Source: an uncultured Lewinella sp.
GTDB taxonomy: Bacteria > Bacteroidota > Bacteroidia > Chitinophagales > Saprospiraceae
Reading direction: 5' to 3'
Assembly (NCBI GenBank): GCA_938021455.1
Contig: CALIGP010000416.1
Location: 1 to 6,363 of the forward strand
DNA: 6,363 bases
The notes beneath the pieces are model-generated. The model ran no database searches and had not been told where the DNA came from. It saw only the letters and a program-made list of their open reading frames with translations. Position 1 is the first letter of the stretch. Each line of letters starts with the position of its first letter. Shown piece after piece: positions 1-3,673 of the stretch. Made by a program: the position numbers and the translations under genes.

Positions 1-555
1 GAAACCCGCGCTCGCTTCGTACAGAAGTACGCCGTTGATTTTTGGTTTACCAGCGAAGACCTCCCCGATCCACGTAACCGCATCGAGTGGACGGGCAAGC
101 AGATCAAGTTCAACTACCGACCAAATAATCGGGAGAGTCACTTTGAATTCCTCGATCACTTCCAAAAGAACTACCTGGAGAAAATGGGTTTCACCGAATT
201 CCTCCGCTCCACCAAAGAGTTAGAATTTACCTGGCATCAGGCGGGTACCGCTCAGTTTGGTACCGATCCTAAGACTTCCGTTCTCGACCCCAACTGTAAG
301 GCCTGGGACCTGGACAACCTCTACGTCGTAGACGCCAGCTTCCAACCCTCACAAGGAGCGACAAACCCAACTCTGACTATCATTGCAAACGCCATCCGCG
401 TAGCGGACCACATCCGTAAAGATTGGTTCAACGAAGGCAAAGCTCTCTCCACCGACGACTATCCACTCTCCGATGGCTACATGGCCGACAATGCAGCGGC
501 CAACCTAAGCGTCAATAGCTACACTTCTGATGACGAGAACTCTTGGGGAGCGTAA
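1..555 (+). CDS. GMC-family FAD-dependent oxidoreductase, C-terminal part (5' end outside window)
   Basis: The frame is open from base 1 and ends at TAA 553-555, giving 184 residues of a protein whose N-terminus (the FAD dinucleotide-binding fold) lies upstream. The fragment matches the C-terminal domain of glucose-methanol-choline oxidoreductases. It has the active-site histidine in WHQAGT (His79 of the fragment), the stretch DNLYVVDASFQPSQGATNPT with the second active-site residue as Asn122, and the closing helix TIIANAIRVADHIRK that completes the FAD site. In the family the His and Asn/His pair handles proton transfer while FAD takes hydride from an alcohol or sugar carbon. The substrate cannot be told from this end. 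After the domain there is an acidic, probably disordered tail of about 40 residues (SDGYMADNAAANLSVNSY and onward). Such Bacteroidota enzymes often pair with a gluconate 2-dehydrogenase subunit 3-like partner, which could lie upstream but is not visible. The family call is firm and the specificity unknown. Confidence 0.93.
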   Translation, partial: ETRARFVQKYAVDFWFTSEDLPDPRNRIEWTGKQIKFNYRPNNRESHFEFLDHFQKNYLEKMGFTEFLRSTKELEFTWHQAGTAQFGTDPKTSVLDPNCKAWDLDNLYVVDASFQPSQGATNPTLTIIANAIRVADHIRKDWFNEGKALSTDDYPLSDGYMADNAAANLSVNSYTSDDENSWGA

Positions 556-566
556 ATGCTGGCCTC

Positions 567-583
567 AAAACGCATTGCGTTTT
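567..583 (+). terminator. Short A-stem-T hairpin just after the GMC oxidoreductase gene
   Basis: Bases 567-573 (AAAACGC) pair perfectly with 577-583 (GCGTTTT) around an ATT loop. The hairpin starts 11 bases after the stop codon and ends in a T4 run on the + strand and, by symmetry, on the - strand. It fits a small bidirectional intrinsic terminator between convergent genes. The stem is only 7 bp and the T run short, so efficiency is uncertain. Confidence 0.5.
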
Positions 584-589
584 CCCTAG

Positions 590-631
590 CCCCTCTCCGT
601 CTCGCCCTAAGCGAGACTTACCGGAGAGGGG
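590..631. repeat. Long imperfect inverted repeat, CCCCTCTCCG...CGGAGAGGGG
   Basis: The outer arms CCCCTCTCCG (590-599) and CGGAGAGGGG (622-631) are exact reverse complements. A nested inner stem, TCTCGC (600-605) with GCGAGA (611-616), closes a 5-base loop. Bases 617-621 form a one-sided bulge. The right arm continues as TTGGGGAGAGG, a partial second copy of the G-rich arm. I recall intergenic elements with the pattern GGAGAGGGGTTGGGGAGAGG as common in many bacterial genomes, including Bacteroidota, but could not check it here. There is no T run, so it is more likely a repeat element or RNA-stabilising hairpin than a classical terminator. Confidence 0.6.
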
Positions 632-651
632 TTGGGGAGAGGTTGTTCCGA

Positions 652-728
652 AGGCGAAGCCTAAAAGGCCGAAGTCCGTCTACAAGAAAAGCGCGAAGCG
701 CCTTTTCGTCTACAAGCCGCGAAGCGGC
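652..728. repeat. Array of three GCGAAGC mini-hairpins between convergent genes
   Basis: Three short hairpins share the core GCGAAGC, a GAA triloop closed by C-G: AGGC-GAA-GCCT (652-662), AAAAGCGC-GAA-GCGCCTTTT (687-706, one bulged C) and GCCGC-GAA-GCGGC (716-728). Spacers are related: CGTCTACAAG occurs at 677-686 and 707-716, and GTCTAAAAGC follows the last hairpin. Another inverted repeat, AAGCGC (744-749) with GCGCTT (753-758), sits beside the lepB stop codon. DNA of sequence GCGAAGC is known to form an unusually stable hairpin. The cluster looks like a short REP-like palindromic element rather than coding sequence. Confidence 0.65.
687..706 (-). terminator. Candidate terminator downstream of lepB (can act on both strands)
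   Basis: A four-base A/T flank surrounds a GC stem. AAAAGCGC (687-694) pairs with GCGC plus TTTT (698-706) with one bulged base and a GAA loop. Read on the - strand it lies 57 bases after the lepB stop and ends in TTTT. It also ends in TTTT on the + strand, so it could stop read-through from either convergent gene. It is also the middle unit of the hairpin array described above. Confidence 0.4.
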
Positions 729-762
729 GTCTAAAAGCAAAGCAAGCGCAGCGCGCTTTGCG

Positions 763-2352
763 CTACCTCCCCCCCGTCTTCATCCCACTCCGTCCGACCC
801 GGTGCCAGTTCACCCCGTTAAAGAGGTTGCCCTCCTTAATGGAGAACCAGACGAAGAGTGGCTTACCGAGAATATGATCTTCAGGTACGAAACCCCATAT
901 CCGACTATCTTCTGAGTTGTGGCGGTTATCGCCCATCATCCAGAAGTAATCCTGTTTAAAGGTGTACTCCGTGATTTCCTTACCGTCGAGGTAGAACTTT
1001 TTGTTGCGGGTCTCGTAGCTGGGGTTTTCTTCGTAGACCTTGATGTCGCGCCAGTAGAGTGCGTGCGTGCGGTCATCCAGCTTGATGGTCATACCCTTAG
1101 CCGGGATTTTCACAGGGCCGTAGTTGTCTACTGACATCCCCCCGAAGTAGCGAGCTTCGTGTGGATATAGGCGTACTCCACCACCGTCAGATTGGTCCTT
1201 CGGCGTGATGGTCATTTCCGGAAGTTCCGCCTTTAATTGTCCGATTTGTCTCTGATTAAGGAACATCACAAACTCTCCTTGCTGGGTGCGGCCATAGTCT
1301 TCAGCGCTGATGCCCCAATCCGCCCACTCTTCCTTAATTTCGGTAGGGCCTGGGTTAAGCACGTAGAGGTACTGTACATTATCGGGATCTTCAACGGCTT
1401 CCCCATTTATAAACACCTGCCGATCTTTAATTTCCAGTACTTCTCCAGGCAGTCCAATAGCCCGCTTCACGTAATGGTCGCGCTTATCCCGCGGACGAGT
1501 AACCACTTCGATTCCCTTGGGATTAAAGCCGCCATAGCGCACATCATGCGGATAATAGTTGTGCCCGGGTGTGATGTAAACCGAGTCTCCGGCGGGTACA
1601 TTAAACACGACGGGATCAAATCGATCAATGGGCTCAATGGCTGGCAAACGGCGATAAGGAAGCTGGGCACCGTCGATGTAGCTCTCTCCGCCGATCAGCG
1701 GTGCGCGATTGTGGGCCAGTGGAATCATTAGCAGCGTCTCCGGCAGGCGCAGACCGTAGTGGACCTTAGACACGAAGAGAAAATCTCCCACGTTCAGGTT
1801 ACCCTCCATCGAAGGTGTAGGAATGATGTAAGACTCGATGAGTAACAGGCGAATCATCGCCGCTGCAAAGACGGCGAAGATGGCGGCCTCCGCCCAGTCC
1901 CGGTAAAACGGTTTTTCAAATTGGGGGTAGGCGGCGTGGACTTTAGTTACCTCACGCCGTTCACCTGACTTTTCAGCAACGGTCAGGTCCTGACGAAACT
2001 TACGCTCTACGTCGAGAATAGGGCCTTCATATTTAACTTCCTCTTTACCGCTGAGCCAACCAAAGTAGCCCCAGGAAGCAATGACCGAGAGAACGTGTTC
2101 ACCAAAACCGAAGCGGCCGAAAGAACGCGCCAGGTCGACCATTAAGGCCGCAAAGATGAAAACGTTGAAGTAGGGGATGAGCAGCAATAGTGCGTGCCAG
2201 GGTTTACGCCCCACCAGTTCTGCCACAACAGCCATGTTGTATCCAGGAATCAGTCCGGCGCTGGCCGGCTTACCCGCTTTGGGGAAAAGTCGGTAAAGAG
2301 CAAAGCTTAAGGCGACGTAGCCAAGGAGAAGTACCCAGGTTAACCAAGTCAT
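763..2352 (-). CDS. lepB: Signal peptidase I with N-terminal DUF5684-type membrane domain
   Basis: This inner-membrane serine/lysine peptidase removes signal peptides from Sec- and Tat-exported proteins on the periplasmic side. Residues 1-110 form a multi-pass domain typical of Bacteroidota LepB (KAGKPASAGLIPGYN, LLLLIPYFNVFIFA), resembling DUF5684. A further membrane helix at about 153-174 leads into the catalytic region. The box with the nucleophile is IIPTPSMEGN (Ser181), the general base is Lys296 in YVKRAIGLPGE, and the closing box is MMGDNRHNSEDSRIWGFVP (474-490). All catalytic residues are present. At 529 aa it is much longer than E. coli LepB (324 aa). About 115 residues separate Ser from Lys (55 in E. 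coli) and about 178 separate Lys from the GDN box, so the periplasmic domain carries large insertions. The start at 2352 precedes a good membrane segment and has no Shine-Dalgarno motif, as is usual in this phylum. The 3' end has a G7 run (coding strand) four codons before the stop. It lies 134 bp downstream of the DUF1573 gene on the same strand; co-transcription is possible. Confidence 0.96.
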   Translation of the reverse strand: MTWLTWVLLLGYVALSFALYRLFPKAGKPASAGLIPGYNMAVVAELVGRKPWHALLLLIPYFNVFIFAALMVDLARSFGRFGFGEHVLSVIASWGYFGWLSGKEEVKYEGPILDVERKFRQDLTVAEKSGERREVTKVHAAYPQFEKPFYRDWAEAAIFAVFAAAMIRLLLIESYIIPTPSMEGNLNVGDFLFVSKVHYGLRLPETLLMIPLAHNRAPLIGGESYIDGAQLPYRRLPAIEPIDRFDPVVFNVPAGDSVYITPGHNYYPHDVRYGGFNPKGIEVVTRPRDKRDHYVKRAIGLPGEVLEIKDRQVFINGEAVEDPDNVQYLYVLNPGPTEIKEEWADWGISAEDYGRTQQGEFVMFLNQRQIGQLKAELPEMTITPKDQSDGGGVRLYPHEARYFGGMSVDNYGPVKIPAKGMTIKLDDRTHALYWRDIKVYEENPSYETRNKKFYLDGKEITEYTFKQDYFWMMGDNRHNSEDSRIWGFVPEDHILGKPLFVWFSIKEGNLFNGVNWHRVGRSGMKTGGR

Positions 2353-2376
2353 AGTTTCGGAGTAAAAGAGTCAAGT

Positions 2377-2405
2377 AGTCAAACAGTCCGAGAGTCAAAC
2401 AGTCC
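2377..2405. repeat. Two direct copies of AGTCAAACAGTCC in the lepB leader
   Basis: AGTCAAACAGTCC occurs exactly at 2377-2389 and 2393-2405, a 16-bp period. A shorter related piece (GAGTCAAGT) precedes the first copy. The last copy runs into an inverted repeat, AGTCCT (2401-2406) with AGGACT (2412-2417). The block ends about 25 bp upstream of the lepB start codon, so it is in the leader or promoter region. It may be an operator-like site or neutral tandem duplication; nothing in the sequence decides. Confidence 0.5.
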
Positions 2406-2468
2406 TAATTAAGGACTACTCTTCCTGTCTGACCGCGAAGGTAATACTTCTACGGTAGCGGAAAAGTC

Positions 2469-2498
2469 GTTGAAGACCAAATGCGACTAGTCTTCGAC
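2469..2498 (-). terminator. Weak hairpin spanning the DUF1573 stop codon
   Basis: GTTGAAGAC (2469-2477) pairs with GTCTTCGAC (2490-2498) over nine base pairs with one G-T wobble and a 12-base loop that includes the stop codon at 2487-2489. On the - strand it is followed after a few bases by CTTTTCC. It could be an attenuating or weak termination structure between the DUF1573 gene and lepB. The stem is modest and overlaps coding sequence, so this is tentative. Confidence 0.25.
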
Positions 2499-2852
2499 AA
2501 AACCCTCCAGGTAAAGCTTGTGTCCTCCACGGTGGCCGTTGAAGAAAACCTTGACGTTCTTCCGAAAATAACCGGCGTTCATCGCGTCATAGGTAACGTT
2601 GATCGATCCGGTGTCTCCTGGCATCACGGGTGCACCTACCCAGTCGGTGGCCGTACATCCGCAGCCGGCCCTTACGTTATCTATCACTAAAGGAGCATCC
2701 GTCAGGTTACGAAACCTAAATTCTACGGGGTAATCCTCGTCGCGTACGATGTCACCTACGTCCAGCGTCGTCTCTCCGATCCACTCCACAGGAGATTCGG
2801 GTGGGAAGGCCAGGAAGACGAAACCGAGGAGGAGAGTAAATACGTAATTCAT
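2487..2852 (-). CDS. Small exported DUF1573 protein
   Basis: The 121-aa product starts with a signal peptide (MNYVFTLLLGFVFLAFP), followed by one Ig-like/ASH-type domain of the DUF1573 family. Signature parts are FRFRNLTDAPLVIDNV (residues 45-60), the cysteine motif RAGCGCT (Cys64 and Cys66), the PVMPGDTGSINVTYDA strand pair and the final YLEGFVE strand. DUF1573 proteins are common exported proteins in Bacteroidota; their molecular role is not established. There is no lipobox, so a periplasmic or secreted product is more likely than a lipoprotein. I chose the ATG at 2852 because it gives a clean signal peptide. The frame stays open upstream to an ATG at 2963, but that extension mainly encodes 15-bp repeats (PSTTL units) and PPP from a C9 run and would bury the signal sequence. 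The gene is divergent from the 127-aa exported protein and sits upstream of lepB. No Shine-Dalgarno is possible beside the start because C9 (in mRNA sense) touches the AUG. Confidence 0.85.
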   Translation of the reverse strand: MNYVFTLLLGFVFLAFPPESPVEWIGETTLDVGDIVRDEDYPVEFRFRNLTDAPLVIDNVRAGCGCTATDWVGAPVMPGDTGSINVTYDAMNAGYFRKNVKVFFNGHRGGHKLYLEGFVED

Positions 2853-2861
2853 GGGGGGGGG
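2853..2861. repeat. Nine-base G/C homopolymer touching the DUF1573 start codon
   Basis: A run of nine G on the + strand (C9 in the mRNA) lies directly 5' of the start codon at 2852-2850, with no spacer. Runs of this length are prone to slipped-strand change. In the current state it equals three proline codons, so the upstream open frame from 2963 is in register with the gene. A change of one base would break that register but leave the 2852 start untouched. Confidence 0.85.
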
Positions 2862-2866
2862 ATAGA

Positions 2867-2926
2867 TTGTAGACGGTAGTGTTGTAGACGGTAGTGTTGT
2901 AGACGGTACAATGGTAGGCGGTAGTG
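2867..2926. repeat. Four 15-bp tandem repeats in the DUF1573 leader
   Basis: The unit TTGTAGACGGTAGTG is exact at 2867-2881 and 2882-2896, changed at its end at 2897-2911 (TTGTAGACGGTACAA), and degenerate at 2912-2926 (TGGTAGGCGGTAGTG). Fifteen is a multiple of three, so copy-number changes keep the reading frame. The block ends five bases before the G9 run and lies 14-74 bp upstream of the DUF1573 start, inside the likely 5' untranslated region. Its core, CGTCTACAA on the - strand, recurs on the + strand in the hairpin array near 677-716. Confidence 0.85.
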
Positions 2927-3077
2927 TTATAAATAGCGGACCGGAAGCTGGAAGAACCATCAATCCACTATTAAACGTCGGCCATCCGGCTCTATTTTGT
3001 TAAGAAAAACCTATACTTGATATTGGTTATATCTGAAAAGTGAATTGATCTCATTCTACTCACAAAACAACTCGATT

Positions 3078-3461
3078 ATGAAAAAGATATTTTTTGTTCT
3101 TGCTCTCTTTTTTGCCGGTACGACGGCTGCCTTTAGCCAAGTCGTTGTTGACGGGGTCAACATCAACAATCTGGAGCAGGTGAGCATGGTCCGAATGATT
3201 GCTCAGGAGCGTTTCCTCTCCAGCCGAGTAACCATTTTCATTGATTACGGACAGAGCGTTCAGGGCGGTAGCCGCCAGCGCATGGAAGTGATCAACCCAC
3301 AGGATGGTAAGCGCATGAAGTTCAACTCGGTCATGCACGCCGTCAACTTCCTCATCGCCAACGGATGGGAATACGTTGAGGCCATGGTACTCCCCAGCGA
3401 AGGCAATGCAAGTACTACCGGTGGCAGCACGCAGTATTTATTCGTGCGAGAAGCCAAGTAA
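3078..3461 (+). CDS. Small exported protein of unknown function
   Basis: The 127-aa product begins with a textbook signal peptide (MKKIFFVLALFFAGTTAAFS), with likely cleavage before Gln21. The mature part is about 107 residues: VVVDGVNINNLEQVSMVRMI, then a strand-rich segment around IDYGQSV (54-61), KRMKFNSVMHAVNFLIANGWEYVEAMVL (78-105), a Gly/Ser/Thr linker, and a final strand QYLFVREAK. The layout 'FNS..HA.NFL..NGWE.V' followed by a closing 'YLF.R' resembles short Bacteroidota proteins of DUF4177-like form, but this is pattern memory, not a proven match. I recognise no catalytic motif. The frame is open back to an ATG at 3045, but 3078 is chosen because the signal peptide starts there. There is no Shine-Dalgarno; the leader is A-rich. 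Two partial matches to the Bacteroidota -7 box TAnnTTTG lie upstream (TATACTTG 3012-3019, TATATCTG 3028-3035), neither with a well-spaced -33 box. It is a single-gene unit, divergent from the DUF1573 gene and closed by a strong terminator. Confidence 0.85.
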   Translation: MKKIFFVLALFFAGTTAAFSQVVVDGVNINNLEQVSMVRMIAQERFLSSRVTIFIDYGQSVQGGSRQRMEVINPQDGKRMKFNSVMHAVNFLIANGWEYVEAMVLPSEGNASTTGGSTQYLFVREAK

Positions 3462-3490
3462 TCCCCCCCGTAAAACAAGTCTCAATTAAA

Positions 3491-3522
3491 GGTGCTCATC
3501 AGTCGGTGAGTGCCTTTTTTTT
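3491..3522 (+). terminator. Rho-independent terminator of the 127-aa exported protein gene
   Basis: GGTGCTCATC (3491-3500) pairs with GGTGAGTGCC (3505-3514) through ten pairs, three of them G-T wobbles, around a 4-base AGTC loop. It is followed by an unbroken T8 run (3515-3522). It begins 29 bases after the stop codon. Stem, position and T tract make this the clearest intrinsic terminator in the window. Confidence 0.88.
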
Positions 3523-3528
3523 GCGCAG

Positions 3529-3632
3529 CCGCAGGTGCAAGAGGGAGCTATTGAAGAGCAAAGAAAAGACAGTAGCAAAGCGCAGACTCTCCCTCTCCCC
3601 TGCTTTTATAAAAACACGCTTTGCACCTGCGG
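3529..3632. repeat. 104-bp element bounded by perfect 12-bp inverted repeats
   Basis: CCGCAGGTGCAA (3529-3540) and TTGCACCTGCGG (3621-3632) are exact reverse complements. Directly inside, GAGGGAG (3541-3547) can pair with CTCCCTC (3589-3595). Outside, GCGC (3523-3526) can pair with GCGC (3637-3640). An alternative stem is GCAAAGCG (3575-3582) with CGCTTTGC (3617-3624), which competes with the right terminal arm. The self-complementary TTTTATAAAA lies at 3604-3613. No convincing gene fits here. It could be a small non-autonomous mobile element, a structured RNA or the decayed remains of one; no target-site duplication is obvious. Confidence 0.6.
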
Positions 3633-3647
3633 TCCCGCGCCCGATAA

Positions 3648-3673
3648 CGGTGAGGAAAAGACAGGTATCACCG
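3648..3673 (-). terminator. Weak hairpin across the stop codon of the 775-aa gene
   Basis: CGGTGA (3648-3653) pairs with TCACCG (3668-3673), six pairs with a 14-base loop; the stop codon at 3668-3670 is part of the stem. On the - strand the loop contains CTTTTCC and the stem is followed by GTTAT, not a T tract. It may contribute to 3' end formation, perhaps with the larger inverted repeat downstream, but is weak by itself. Confidence 0.2.

Noticed and set aside
556..915. 119-codon + strand frame running from the GMC stop through the hairpins into lepB
   Set aside because: It encodes low-complexity Arg/Ser/Ala-rich sequence from the repeats and then antisense lepB; there is no sign of a gene.
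1237..1731. 164-codon open frame on the + strand inside lepB
   Set aside because: It is antisense to the well-conserved catalytic region of lepB, has no recognisable domain, and is explained by the lepB codon pattern.
2867..2926. Tandem 15-bp repeats as a CRISPR array
   Set aside because: Units are contiguous with no spacers, are too short, and no cas genes are present.
2853..2963. Upstream extension of the DUF1573 reading frame to an ATG at 2963, as the annotated start
   Set aside because: The extra 37 residues are mostly translated tandem repeats and a homopolymer, and they would place the signal peptide internally. The start at 2852 is better; the extension is kept only as a finding.
2997..3035. 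Bacteroidota-type promoter for the 127-aa gene
   Set aside because: TATACTTG and TATATCTG each match the -7 box at five of six defined positions, but no TTG -33 box is at the proper distance, so no promoter feature is claimed.
3045..3077. Earlier ATG at 3045 for the 127-aa exported protein
   Set aside because: It would add 11 polar residues in front of a perfect MKK-type signal peptide, so 3078 is the likely start.
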